Assembly (NCBI RefSeq): GCF_003383095.1
Contig: NZ_PSYW01000003.1
Span: 124,001 to 188,000 of the forward strand
Length of the DNA: 64,000 bases
Source of the DNA: Haloferax sp. Atlit-12N
GTDB taxonomy: Archaea > Halobacteriota > Halobacteria > Halobacteriales > Haloferacaceae
Reading direction: 5' to 3'
Position 1 is the stretch's first letter. Each line of letters opens with the position of its first letter. Positions 19,172-27,724 of the stretch are shown here, piece after piece. Below the pieces are notes generated by a model. It had not been told where the DNA came from, searched no databases, and saw nothing but the letters and a program-made list of their open reading frames with translations. The position numbers were made by a program, and so were the translations under genes.

Positions 19172-19534
19172 TGCGTCTCGTGCGTTTCGACTGGAGAAAC
19201 GATAATAACACTTCCGGAACAGTGGACGTTCTGGCGCTATGTTCGGGTTAAGAATTGAGATTCACGAGGAACGAATGTAAACGACGGGAGAGTCGAAACC
19301 GATAGAACGACCAAATCCCGGCAGTTCGAGGGTTCTCGAACCGCTCCCTCCCGGATTCGCTCGTCAGCCTCGCCGACTCCGGTGAGGGGAGCCACCCCCT
19401 CGAATCAGGCGCATGCCGTGCGTATCGTTCACAAACGACTCGTTTCGGCGTCTGGGGGACATGTATTCGTCATCTAACAAGCATCATTCGGGAGCGCCGA
19501 AAATACTATGTGCGATGGTGACGACCCGCAGGTA
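19172..19534. other. Divergent control region between M20 and IclR genes
   Basis: No gene is visible. The region contains a 6-7-6 inverted repeat at 19183-19201, right before the M20 start, and a shorter one (TCGTT-CACA-AACGA, 19425-19438). A TATA-like AAAATACT near 19499-19506 precedes the IclR gene. These fit regulation of both divergent genes by the IclR protein. Confidence 0.5.
19183..19201. promoter_or_regulatory. Inverted repeat CGTTTC-N7-GAAACG before the M20 gene
   Basis: Perfect six-base arms with a seven-base spacer lie 12-30 bases upstream of the M20 start at 19171. The geometry matches the size of IclR-type operators, and the IclR gene is next in line. It is assigned by symmetry and position only. 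Confidence 0.45.
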
Positions 19535-20299
19535 ATGACCGAAAACGCGAACGACCGCTCGCTCAAAACAACGGTCACAACCCTCAGAATCGTCGAATTA
19601 CTCAGGGAACGCGACGGTGCCGGCGTGACCGAGATCGCCCGCGAACTCGACATCGCACCGAGCACCGCACACACCCACGTGACGACTCTCGAATCCCAGG
19701 AATACGTGGTTAAAGAGGGTGATACCTATCATCTCGGGCTTCGATTTCTCGGCCTCGGGAACTTCGTCCGGACGCGGAAACGCCGTTTCGGGAAAGCCGA
19801 ACACTACACCAACGTGCTCGCCGAGGAGTCCGAGCGGCGCTCCATCTTCACCGTCGAAGAGCACGGCCGAGGAGTGTACGTCCACACCTCACCCGGAAAA
19901 CACGGCGTCTGGACGCAGTCGACAGTGGGAAAGCGTGTCTACCTCCACTCGACGGCGAGCGGGAAGGCCATCCTCGCCCACATGCCGACAGAACGAGTCC
20001 GCGAGATCGTCGAGCGAGTCGGCCTCCCGAAGGAGACGGAACAGACGATTCACGACGAGGAGGCGCTGTTCGACGAACTCGCCGAAATCAGAGAGCGCGG
20101 CTACGCGCTGAACGTCGAAGAGCAGATTAGCGGCGTCCGCGCGGTCGGAGCCCCGGTCATGGGACCGGACGGCGACGTGTTCGGCGCGCTGAGCGTCGCC
20201 GGCCCGTCCAATCGGATGAAAGGCGAGCAGTTCGACCGCCTCACCGAGGTCCTCCTCGGCATCGCCGAGGAGCTCGAACTGAGCATCGCGCTCTCCTGA
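19535..20299 (+). CDS. IclR-family transcriptional regulator of the amide-type cluster
   Basis: Taken from the ATG at 19535 the protein is 254 residues. It has an N-terminal winged helix (TTLRIVELLRERDGAGVTEIARELDIAPSTAHTHVTTLE) and a C-terminal effector domain ending in a GPSNRMKGEQFDRL block. An earlier ATG at 19508 is possible, but the TATA-like AAAATACT sits only a few bases before it. That spacing fits transcription starting near 19530 and so favours the second ATG. The neighbouring M20, creatininase and ABC genes are the likely targets; the effector is probably a pathway intermediate. Two homologous regulators lie in the sugar clusters. Confidence 0.88.
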   Translation: MTENANDRSLKTTVTTLRIVELLRERDGAGVTEIARELDIAPSTAHTHVTTLESQEYVVKEGDTYHLGLRFLGLGNFVRTRKRRFGKAEHYTNVLAEESERRSIFTVEEHGRGVYVHTSPGKHGVWTQSTVGKRVYLHSTASGKAILAHMPTERVREIVERVGLPKETEQTIHDEEALFDELAEIRERGYALNVEEQISGVRAVGAPVMGPDGDVFGALSVAGPSNRMKGEQFDRLTEVLLGIAEELELSIALS

Positions 20300-20431
20300 G
20301 CGCGCCGCCTCGTCGCCGTCGGGGGCGTTTCGTGACACACCTAATAGTGTAACTCGAAACGAGAAGTGCCGTCCGCGACGCGACTCAGCGGGGGTGCGAA
20401 AAAACGAGAAAAACAAACGCTGTCGGCGACG

Positions 20432-22381
20432 TTACGCCGGCGAGTAGCGCGGGTAGGAACTGTCGACCGCCTGCGCGTCCTCTTCGAGAAGGGCGACGGC
20501 GAGGAAGTCGGCGTAGTCCGCGAAGTAGTCCACGAGTCGCGAGATGCGGTTCGAGTCGATGGCCTCGAGCGAGTCGAGGACCATGAACGGAACCGTCTCG
20601 TAGACGTCGTGGATGAGGTAGCCCGCGAGCGCGAACACGAGGCCGGTCACCTCGCGCTCGGACTCAGAGAGGTGGGCGACGGAGTCCTCGTAGCTCACGC
20701 CGTCTTCGTTCGTCCGGATGACGTGGAGGTCGAACACCGACTTCTTGACCTTCTTTCGGCCCTCCCGAACCCGCTTTTCGGTGCGTTCGATCCAGATGCG
20801 GTCGAGGTTGTCGTATTCGAGCACCTCGAGCACGTCGTCCATGTGGGTGTTGAACTCCTCGACGGCCTCGGATTCGAGGCGCTTGATGCGCGTCCGAAGC
20901 TCTGCGAGTTCATCCTCGATGTCCTCGCGGGCCGCTTCGAGTTCGTCGCGCTCGTCGAGTTTGCGCTCGATGTCCGCGATTTCGTCTTCGACGTCCTCGA
21001 GGTCGCTGCGGAGGCGGCCGAGGTCGTATTCGAGCTGGTTCGCCTCGCGGTGGAGGTCGAGCAGGTCGCCGTGTTCCTCGCTTTCGAGTTCGTCGACGGT
21101 CTGTTCGAGCGAGTCGATTTCGTCTTCGAGGTCCGAGCGGTCGGATTTGAGCTCCTCGATGCGCTCTTGGCGCGTCTCGCGTTCGCTTTCGATTTCGGAC
21201 AGGCGGCGCTCGATGCGGTCGCGCTCGCGCTGGCGGCGCTCGTAGGTGGACTTCTCGTCTTCGAGTTCGGAGAGCTGCTCGCGGTGTGCGCGGTTGTCCT
21301 CGAGTTTCTCCTCGCGGAGCGTCCGGAGGCGCTCGAGCGTGCCCTCGATTTCGGACTTATCGACTTCGGAACCGCACGTCCAGCAGACGACCTGGTCGTC
21401 GCCGAGCAGTTGGTCGGTGACGCTGCCGCCGGAGTCGTCGGCGTCGCGGAGCGCGTCAACGACGTCAGAGGAGGTACCAGAGAGCATCTCCTCGTTGAAC
21501 TGAATCACGGACTGAAGCTCGTTGACGGTCGACTGAATCTGCTGGCGGCGCGTCCGGAGGCGGCTGATTTCGGACTCGATTTCGTCGATTTTGCCGCCGG
21601 CGACCTCGGGGAGGTCCTCGGCGTCGTCCTCCAGTTCGTCCTCCTCGGATTCGAGGGCGTCGAGGCTCTGTTTTTCCGTCTCGATGCGGCGGTCCACGTC
21701 GTTGATGTCGCGACGCTTGCTCCGGAGGTCGCCGAGTTTGGATTCGAGTTCGCTCTCGACTTCCTGCCGCTCGCTGACGCTGGCGTCGTACTCCTCGACT
21801 TCCTGTTCTTTCTCGGCGAGTTCGTCTTCCTTCTCCTCGATTTGGTCTTCGAGTTTCGTCCGCCGGCGTTCGAGTTGCGGCAGGCGGTCCGAGAGGTTGC
21901 TGAGCGTCGAGAGCTCGTCGGCGATGTCGCGTTTCTCCTGCTGGAGCGACTCGATCTGCTCGTTGATGGACTCGACGTCCACCGGACGCATGATGAGGTC
22001 GCGGAGGTCGTCGCCGCGGGCGACCGCCTGTCGGGCGTCGTTCGTCTCGAGCAGGAACGCGAAGAGGTCCGCGAGGTCCGGGTCGTCGAGGACCGGATTC
22101 CCGCCGGAGATGACCGTGTCGCCCTGCCGCTCGAACGTCCGGGTGTACGTCTCGTCACCGATGGTGAGTTCGACCGACCCCTCGTCGGCGTCGCCCTTGA
22201 GCGCCACGTCGTCGCTCCCGTGGGCAGCCATGATGGACCGCAAAAGCGACGTTCGGTTCGTAGCGTTCCGTCCCGCCAGGACCGTCACGCCCGGCTCGAA
22301 CGACGTGGACAGGTTGTCGATGCCACCGATGTTTTCGACCGAAAGGTGGACTTTGGATTTTGACACTTGTTCTGAACTCAT
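20432..22381 (-). CDS. Archaea-specific SMC-related protein (Rad50/SMC-like coiled-coil protein)
   Basis: The 649-residue protein has an N-terminal head (about 1-120), a long antiparallel coiled coil (about 120-540) and a C-terminal head. The coil is broken near the middle by a CWTC zinc-hook-like motif. The P-loop reads GRNATNRTS, so the usual Gly-Lys pair is Asn-Arg. The Walker B strand is PFMVLDSLEAID with no DE pair after the aspartate, so ATPase chemistry may be reduced or altered. An ATG eight codons upstream is possible, but a TATA box at 22404-22413 lies about 28 bases before the chosen start. It is followed upstream by the rdfA gene on the same strand. Confidence 0.9.
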   Translation of the reverse strand: MSSEQVSKSKVHLSVENIGGIDNLSTSFEPGVTVLAGRNATNRTSLLRSIMAAHGSDDVALKGDADEGSVELTIGDETYTRTFERQGDTVISGGNPVLDDPDLADLFAFLLETNDARQAVARGDDLRDLIMRPVDVESINEQIESLQQEKRDIADELSTLSNLSDRLPQLERRRTKLEDQIEEKEDELAEKEQEVEEYDASVSERQEVESELESKLGDLRSKRRDINDVDRRIETEKQSLDALESEEDELEDDAEDLPEVAGGKIDEIESEISRLRTRRQQIQSTVNELQSVIQFNEEMLSGTSSDVVDALRDADDSGGSVTDQLLGDDQVVCWTCGSEVDKSEIEGTLERLRTLREEKLEDNRAHREQLSELEDEKSTYERRQRERDRIERRLSEIESERETRQERIEELKSDRSDLEDEIDSLEQTVDELESEEHGDLLDLHREANQLEYDLGRLRSDLEDVEDEIADIERKLDERDELEAAREDIEDELAELRTRIKRLESEAVEEFNTHMDDVLEVLEYDNLDRIWIERTEKRVREGRKKVKKSVFDLHVIRTNEDGVSYEDSVAHLSESEREVTGLVFALAGYLIHDVYETVPFMVLDSLEAIDSNRISRLVDYFADYADFLAVALLEEDAQAVDSSYPRYSPA

Positions 22382-22403
22382 ACCTTGACCAAATAGGTAC
22401 ACC

Positions 22404-22413
22404 AATATAAAAT
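22404..22413 (-). promoter_or_regulatory. TATA box of the SMC-related gene
   Basis: On the minus strand the sequence reads TTTTATATTG, centred about 28 bases before the ATG at 22381. This supports a leaderless transcript and decides the start codon against the upstream ATG at 22405. Confidence 0.6.
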
Positions 22414-22459
22414 CATCCGTTGAATCGAACAGAATGTGACAGAACTAATTATGTAACCC

Positions 22460-23083
22460 CTAGTTCGACGCGTCCTCGTCGCAGTCGCACCCGCCCCGCC
22501 GGAGCAGTTCGATGACCTCGTACTGCGTCCCGCAGTCGCGGCAGTACACCTGCGTGTCCACGAGGACGTCGAAATCGCCGAGCCGGAGCTTGCTCGTGTT
22601 ACGGAGCGAACTCAGGCTCTGTTCGATGACCGCGACCAGTCGGCCGCGGAGCCGCTGGATGGACTCGACGACGTTGTCGACTCTGTTCCCGGACGAGGAC
22701 TCTTTCGAGACGCCGCGAATCTCCGTCAAATAGGTGTAGACCGCCTGGTGAGAGACGAAATCGGAGAGCAGTTGGTCGACGTCGACGCCGCGGGACTGGA
22801 GCGTGTTTTTCGCCTGAACGCGCATCCCCTCCGTGGTCTCGTCCCCGGTGAGGAGCGTGTACAGGTTCTCCACCTCGCCTTCGAGAACGTCCTCGCCCGC
22901 CTCGCGGAGTGCGGCGTCGAGCACCTTCTCGTTCATCAGGTCCGCGAGGTCACGGAGACTGTCGCTGTCCTCGGGAGCCGTCCAGCGGTCGGCGAGTTGC
23001 TCGCCGAATCCGTCCAAGTCGTACGCCTCGATGACCCGTTCTACCTTGCTCAGGCGACGGTTCGTGCTTTGGTCGGTACCCAT
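22460..23083 (-). CDS. rdfA: Rod-determining factor RdfA homologue
   Basis: The 207-residue protein matches the haloarchaeal RdfA family: a basic start (RRLSKVERVIEAYDLDGFG), a helical core (SLRDLADLMNEKVLDAAL), the EGEVENLYTLLTGD segment and VDQLLSDFVSHQAVYTYL. The C-terminus has CRDC and CDCDED cysteine motifs (YCRDCGTQYEV, RRGGCDCDED) that could bind zinc. In Haloferax volcanii RdfA is required for rod formation. Haloarchaea often carry paralogues beside SMC-related genes, as here. Whether this copy acts in cell shape or is an accessory paralogue cannot be told from sequence. Confidence 0.85.
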   Translation of the reverse strand: MGTDQSTNRRLSKVERVIEAYDLDGFGEQLADRWTAPEDSDSLRDLADLMNEKVLDAALREAGEDVLEGEVENLYTLLTGDETTEGMRVQAKNTLQSRGVDVDQLLSDFVSHQAVYTYLTEIRGVSKESSSGNRVDNVVESIQRLRGRLVAVIEQSLSSLRNTSKLRLGDFDVLVDTQVYCRDCGTQYEVIELLRRGGCDCDEDASN

Positions 23084-23938
23084 TACCCGTGATTCACACG
23101 GTAACGTAAAATATCTTCAGGTTTGGAGAGCGATTCGTCACACTCGGTGAGGCGCGTTCGTCGGAACCGGACCGCTACTATCCGGCAATGTCGGATGAGA
23201 TAGGGTTGGATGAGATGGGGTTCGGTGACTCACGCGGAGACCGAATAGTGACGCGGAGCTGAGTCGAGAGTGCAGAGGCTACGTAACCGACGGGAGACGG
23301 CCGAAAAATGGAGCATCAATGGGACGTTGTGCTCGATGAGGTAGCCACCCCACGCGTTCATGAGTACCAGTTGGGCAGGCGTACTCGGTGGGGGCTACCG
23401 CGCGTACAGTATGACTGACGTACTGATGGCTATCGTGCTGGTCGCACGGGATGCTGATCACACATGGGTCAGATTGCTCCGACCATATGCTACTACGAAT
23501 CACACCCATATAATAATTATGTACTTGGCAACCGTTGTGAGTAGCATGTGAATCCCGCCCGGAGCCGCCGGTTCGACGCCGATTCTCGAAGGCGACCGGG
23601 GGCCGCCGGGCATTGGCGACATTCCGCGACGCGGGTCGAGACGGCCCATCACGGGCGTCTCGGGAACCCCGGCCCCGCGCCGTCGCGTCAGTTCGCGTCG
23701 GGCCTCCGGACCGACTGACTGCCGAGATACGACGCAAAGTACGTCCGACGATGCCGGACGAGAATTGCTCGTCGTGAGCATCGATTCGAAACCGACGTAT
23801 TGAATCCTAAAGCATTGATTTCGGCCGTATCAGAGTCTCCAGACAGCAGTCGTCGAAGTGGACGTATCGAAGCGAATAAAACGGGACGCCGGCGGTGGTG
23901 GTTGCGGTGAAACGTCTCGAAGCCCGTCGAAAGAGGCG
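23084..23938. other. 855-base stretch without a recognisable gene
   Basis: The region holds the rdfA promoter, a tandem pair of 15-base units (GGATGAGATRGGGTT at 23193-23207 and 23208-23222) and an AT-rich patch near 23485-23530. Frames on both strands are short, basic and without known motifs. It separates the cell-shape pair from the rhamnose cluster and looks like a junction that has lost or gained DNA. No transposase remnant could be recognised. Confidence 0.5.
23106..23113 (-). promoter_or_regulatory. TATA box of the rdfA gene
   Basis: On the minus strand the sequence reads TATTTTAC, centred about 26 bases before the ATG at 23083. This fits a leaderless transcript, so rdfA and the SMC-related gene each appear to have their own promoter. 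Confidence 0.55.
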
Positions 23939-24736
23939 TTATTGCTTGAGGTAGCCGCCGTCGACGGCGATGGACTCGCCGGTGATCCAGTCGCCCTCCT
24001 CGGAGAGCAGGAGGACCGCGACGTGACCGACTTCCTCGGGTTGACCGATTCGGTCGAGGATGTGCACGTCGAGCGTCTCCGCGAGGATTTCGTCCGGCGA
24101 CTTGCCCGACTGCTCGGCGTGTTCGTCGAGCCACGCTTCGACCATCGGCGTCTCGACGGTGCCGGGCTTGAGCGCGTTGACGGTGATGCCGTGGTCGCTC
24201 AGTTCCTTCGCCAGCACGGTCGTGAAGGCGAGGACAGCCGCCTTGGACGCGCCGTACGCGCCCTGTCCGGCGAACGGTCGCTCCGCGCCGACCGACGAGA
24301 TGTTGACGATGCTCCCCTCGATTTCGCGGTCGACCATCCGGGCGGCGACGGCCTTGGAGACGAGGAACGTCCCCTTGGCGTTCACTTCGAAGTGGAGGTC
24401 CCAGTCGTCTTCGGTCGTTTCGAGAAGCGGGATGGCCTGCTGGACGCCCGCGTTGTTCACGAGGCCGTGGATGTCACCGAGCGAGTCGATAGCGGCGTCG
24501 ACGGCGGTTTCCACGCCCTCGGCGTCGGTCACGTCGACCTCGTACACCTCGGCCTCGCCACCCAGCTCGCGAACGAGTTCAGCTGTCTCCGCGGCCACTT
24601 CGGGCTTCGTGTCGAAAATCGATACGTCGGCTCCGGCCCGGGCGCAGCGGACCGCGATGCCGCGGCCGATGCCGCGCGCGCCGCCGGTGACGACGATATG
24701 CCTGTCTCTCAGTCGGGTGTCTGTGTGCGTGCTCAT
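23939..24736 (-). CDS. SDR oxidoreductase, candidate L-rhamnose or 2-keto-3-deoxy-L-rhamnonate dehydrogenase
   Basis: The 265-residue classical SDR has TGGARGIGRG, NNAG, the YGASK catalytic pair and a C-terminal ITGESIAVDGGYLKQ. An acidic residue after beta-2 (SIFDTKP) favours NAD over NADP. It is the last gene of a minus-strand series with an FAH-family hydrolase, an IclR regulator and L-rhamnonate dehydratase. In the diketo-hydrolase pathway two dehydrogenases are needed, one for L-rhamnose and one for 2-keto-3-deoxy-L-rhamnonate. The position beside the hydrolase gene favours the second, but both fit. A TATA box at 24758-24764 supports the start. Confidence 0.85.
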   Translation of the reverse strand: MSTHTDTRLRDRHIVVTGGARGIGRGIAVRCARAGADVSIFDTKPEVAAETAELVRELGGEAEVYEVDVTDAEGVETAVDAAIDSLGDIHGLVNNAGVQQAIPLLETTEDDWDLHFEVNAKGTFLVSKAVAARMVDREIEGSIVNISSVGAERPFAGQGAYGASKAAVLAFTTVLAKELSDHGITVNALKPGTVETPMVEAWLDEHAEQSGKSPDEILAETLDVHILDRIGQPEEVGHVAVLLLSEEGDWITGESIAVDGGYLKQ

Positions 24737-24757
24737 AGTCGGTAGTACCGGGATATC

Positions 24758-24764
24758 GTATAAA
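24758..24764 (-). promoter_or_regulatory. TATA box of the SDR gene in the rhamnose cluster
   Basis: The minus strand reads TTTATAC, centred 25 bases before the ATG at 24736. The gene therefore seems to have its own leaderless promoter, although it follows the FAH-family gene by only 51 bases. Confidence 0.5.
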
Positions 24765-24787
24765 TAATTGCGCTGTACGCCGGCCGG

Positions 24788-25639
24788 TTACTCGTCGCGC
24801 TCGGCGACGACGGGGTTGGTGAGCGTACCGATGCCCTCGATTTCCACGTCGACGCTGTCGCCCGGTGCGAGCAGTTCCGGCGGGTCGCGGAAGATGCCGA
24901 CGCCGCCGGGCGTGCCGGTGGAGATAACGTCGCCGGGTCGGAGCGTGGTGATGTTACTGATGTACTCGACGACCTCGTCGACGCCGAAAATGAACTCGGA
25001 GGTGTTGGACTCCTGTTTCGTCTCGCCGTTGACGCGGCAGGCGACGTCGAGGTTGTGCGGGTCGAGGTCGGCCTCGGGAACGAACGTCGGCCCCATCGGG
25101 GCGAACGTGTCGTAGCTCTTGCCGCGGAAGAACTGGCCGTCGTCGAACTGGGCGTCGCGGCCGCTCACGTCGTTGATAGCGGTGTAGCCCGCGACGTAGT
25201 CGAAGGCGTCCTCGGCGTCGACGTTCTTGGCCGTCTGGCCGATGACGACGCCGAGTTCGACCTCGTAGTCGACCTCGTCGATGGCCGCCGGGTGGACGAT
25301 GGGGTCGCCGGGGTTCGTGACGGACGTGCCGGCCTTCCCGAACAGAAGCGGACGTTCGGGCACCTCTTCGTCCTGTTCTTCGGCGTGGTCGTGGTAGTTG
25401 AGTCCGACACAGACGATTTTTCCGGGGCGCGGGACGGGCGCGAGGAGTTTTACCTCCTCGACGGGGACCGACTGGTCCTCGGCGGCGTCCGCGGCGTCCT
25501 CGACGACGGTGAGGAAGCCGGGGCTGTTCAGATTCTGGACGGTGACGTCTTCGCGGAGGCCGGAGAGCGGGACGACTTCGTCGTCGCGGCGGACGCCCCA
25601 TTCGGGGGCACCGCCCGCGGTGTATCGAACGAGTTGCAT
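24788..25639 (-). CDS. Fumarylacetoacetate hydrolase family protein, candidate 2,4-diketo-3-deoxy-L-rhamnonate hydrolase
   Basis: The 283-residue protein has the FAH C-terminal domain: KIVCVGLNYHDHAEE, the metal-binding EVDYEVELGVVIG motif, GYTAINDVSGRDAQ, FRGKSYDTFAPMGP and STGTPGGVG. In the known L-rhamnose diketo-hydrolase pathway an FAH-family enzyme splits 2,4-diketo-3-deoxy-L-rhamnonate into pyruvate and L-lactate. The flanking SDR and L-rhamnonate dehydratase genes make that the best reading. The chosen start MQLVRYTAGG is the family start; the frame extends 17 codons further upstream without similarity. Confidence 0.87.
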   Translation of the reverse strand: MQLVRYTAGGAPEWGVRRDDEVVPLSGLREDVTVQNLNSPGFLTVVEDAADAAEDQSVPVEEVKLLAPVPRPGKIVCVGLNYHDHAEEQDEEVPERPLLFGKAGTSVTNPGDPIVHPAAIDEVDYEVELGVVIGQTAKNVDAEDAFDYVAGYTAINDVSGRDAQFDDGQFFRGKSYDTFAPMGPTFVPEADLDPHNLDVACRVNGETKQESNTSEFIFGVDEVVEYISNITTLRPGDVISTGTPGGVGIFRDPPELLAPGDSVDVEIEGIGTLTNPVVAERDE

Positions 25640-25723
25640 CGTTACACTCTGCCACACCGTGATACGTAACTGTTGCGCTCTACGCAGCATTGCGACGGCC
25701 GAGGTGGGTCCGCAGTCAGCCGA

Positions 25724-26482
25724 CTACGAGTACGTCAGATTCACTTCGATGACGTTCGCGCTCTTGAGAATCTGGTTCGGCAGTTCCTCGGTAAAGCGCT
25801 CCTCGCGCATCCGGCTTTTCGGCCCCGAGACGCTCACGGCGGCGATGGCGTAGTCGTCCTCGTTGAGTATCGGCGCGGCCACACAGCGCATGCCCTTAAC
25901 GCGCTCTTCGTCGTCGTACGAGTAGCCGCGCTCGCGGACCTGTTCCAACACGTCGAACAGCTCCTCGCGGTCCGTGATAGAGCGGTCCGTCACTGACTCC
26001 AGTCCGTGACGGTCCAAGATGCGCTCGACTTCCTCCCGCGGCCGGTTCGCCATGATTGACTTCCCGAGGGCCGTCGTCTGCAGCGGGACGCGCATCCCCG
26101 AGTGGGTGTCCAACCGGACGGCGTCGGGGCCCCGCGACCGGTACAGGAAGACGCCGACGCCGTGTTCCTCTATCATCAGGTTTGCGTGCTCGCCGGTCAC
26201 CTGCGCGAGTTCGTTTATCTCGGGACGCGCGATTTTGAACACCTTCTGGCGGGACCGCGCGTGAGCGCCCAACTGGAGGAACCGCGTGCTGACGTAGTAG
26301 GTGTCGCCCTCCTTGACGAGGTACTCCTGTTGCTCCAGCGTCCGCAGATGGTCGTGAATCGTGCTGGTCGGCTTGTCCAGTCGCTTGGCTACCTCCGAGA
26401 CGCCCGCCCCGTCGAGCTCCCGCAGGAGGTCGACGAGTTCGAGCGAGATTTTGACCGCGTTGACCGGAACGTCCTTCGCCAT
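25724..26482 (-). CDS. IclR-family transcriptional regulator of the rhamnose cluster
   Basis: The 252-residue protein has a winged helix in the first 65 residues (ISLELVDLLRELDGAGVSEVAKRLDKPTSTIHDHLRTLE) and an IclR effector domain with a VPLQTTALGKSIMAN pocket segment and a C-terminal SGPKSRM block. It lies between the FAH-family and luciferase-like genes. It is likely the local regulator of L-rhamnose use, by analogy with the IclR-type regulator of rhamnose genes in Haloferax. A 19-base dyad about 33-51 bases upstream of its start (26515-26533) is a strong candidate operator. Confidence 0.88.
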   Translation of the reverse strand: MAKDVPVNAVKISLELVDLLRELDGAGVSEVAKRLDKPTSTIHDHLRTLEQQEYLVKEGDTYYVSTRFLQLGAHARSRQKVFKIARPEINELAQVTGEHANLMIEEHGVGVFLYRSRGPDAVRLDTHSGMRVPLQTTALGKSIMANRPREEVERILDRHGLESVTDRSITDREELFDVLEQVRERGYSYDDEERVKGMRCVAAPILNEDDYAIAAVSVSGPKSRMREERFTEELPNQILKSANVIEVNLTYS

Positions 26483-26514
26483 AGTTAGTTATGAATCCTC
26501 ATCCCTCAAATGTC

Positions 26515-26533
26515 TTTCCGCTATGGCCGGAAA
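26515..26533. promoter_or_regulatory. Candidate IclR operator TTTCCG-N7-CGGAAA
   Basis: Perfect six-base arms flank CTATGGC, 33-51 bases upstream of the IclR start at 26482. The core TCCG-N7-CGGA recurs four times in the gap at 36365-36904. At 36384 and 36851 the spacer is also nearly the same (ATGGC shared, read on one strand). Position before the regulator gene suggests autoregulation. Confidence 0.6.
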
Positions 26534-26693
26534 TGATGGGCGTCACGAGCGACGAACTCCGAGTGAGAAATATGAATAATCTAAATAATTTAGATGTTGT
26601 AGATATTCTGGTAAACGAATCGCACGAGGATAGCAACAAAGAAAGCGAGTATCCGAAGCGACCGAGCGCGGCGCGCTCGACCCGTGGGGCGTC

Positions 26694-27722
26694 TCAGCTA
26701 AACTGCGGGATGACTTCGTCCGCGAACAGTTCCATGCCGTCGGTGTCGGGGAAGTCGATGAACCAGCCCTGGAACTTCGTCACGCCCGCGTCGATACGGC
26801 GCTCGATGGCCTCCGCGCACTCCTCGGGCGTCCCCATGATGAAGTACTCGCGGGCGTCTTCCTCCGTCACGATGGGCGCTTGGTCCTGATACTCCTCTTC
26901 GAACTGGATGGGCGTCATCAGGTCGAGCAGGCGGTCGAACTTCTCTTCGTCGCGCGTGCAGATGACGTGCCCGTCCCACGAGTACTCGATTTCGTCGGGG
27001 TCGCGGCCGACGGTCTCGCAGTGGTCTTCGATGACGCTGATTTTGTGTTCGAGCGTCTCCACGTCGCCGTTGAACACGTCGGTGTTCCACACGTCGGCGT
27101 GCTTGGCGACGAGTTTGAGCGTGACCTCCTCGCCCTGTCCGCCGACGAGAATCGGCGGGTGCGGGTCCTGCACGGGGCCCGGCACGCAGTAGGCGTCCTC
27201 GATTTGGTAGTGCTTCCCGTCGAAGCTCGCGCCGTCGGTGCCAGCGTCCCACATGCGCTTCATGAGGCGGATAGACTCGTCGAGGCGCATCAGGCGCTCG
27301 AAGCCGTCGCGGTACTCCCAGCCGTAGGCGTCGTACTCCGGTTCGTGCCAGCCCGCGCCGAGGCCGAGTTCCAGCCGCCCGTCGGAAATCACGTCGAGCG
27401 TGGCCGCCATCTTGGCGACGAGCGCCGGGTTGCGGTAGTCGTTACAGAGGACGAGCGAGCCGAGGTTGATGTCCTCGGTGAAACCGGCGATGGCCGACAG
27501 CAGCGTCCAGCACTCGTACTCGGCGTGGTCGCGGCCCAACAGCAGGTGGTCGGGTGCCCACGCCGCATCGAAGCCGAGTTCCTCCGCCTTCTGGACGCCC
27601 ATCTTGGTCGTCTCCCAGTCGAGCGCCTCGTACGCCGGGGTGTCGCGGTGCGTCGGCTCGGTCCCCTCGTCGGGCGCGCCGGCGAAGACGGGGACGTTGT
27701 ACTCGAAGCTGATGTCAGACAT
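26694..27722 (-). CDS. Luciferase-like (LLM class) oxidoreductase in the rhamnose operon
   Basis: The 342-residue protein shows GFDAAWAPDHLLLG, YRNPALVAKMAATLDVISDGRL, GLGAGWHEPEYDAYGW, VQDPHPPILVGGQG and MGTPEECAEAIERR, all hallmarks of the luciferase-like TIM-barrel family. It is homologous to the protein encoded at 8446-9399. Its start codon lies two bases after the stop of the L-rhamnonate dehydratase gene, so the two are almost certainly cotranscribed. No step of the known rhamnose pathway needs such an enzyme. It may oxidise a side product or a related deoxy sugar; cofactor F420 or flavin is likely. Confidence 0.85.
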   Translation of the reverse strand: MSDISFEYNVPVFAGAPDEGTEPTHRDTPAYEALDWETTKMGVQKAEELGFDAAWAPDHLLLGRDHAEYECWTLLSAIAGFTEDINLGSLVLCNDYRNPALVAKMAATLDVISDGRLELGLGAGWHEPEYDAYGWEYRDGFERLMRLDESIRLMKRMWDAGTDGASFDGKHYQIEDAYCVPGPVQDPHPPILVGGQGEEVTLKLVAKHADVWNTDVFNGDVETLEHKISVIEDHCETVGRDPDEIEYSWDGHVICTRDEEKFDRLLDLMTPIQFEEEYQDQAPIVTEEDAREYFIMGTPEECAEAIERRIDAGVTKFQGWFIDFPDTDGMELFADEVIPQFS

Positions 27723-27724
27723 CG

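Noticed and set aside
20366..22363. 665-residue plus-strand frame opposite the SMC-related gene
   Set aside because: It is a mirror of the coiled-coil coding sequence on the other strand; its Val/Leu/Phe-rich repeats have no family, whereas the minus strand has clear head and hook motifs.
23279..23737. 152-residue minus-strand frame in the gap upstream of rdfA
   Set aside because: No motif, mixed composition and several rare-type residues for a haloarchaeon; judged non-coding.
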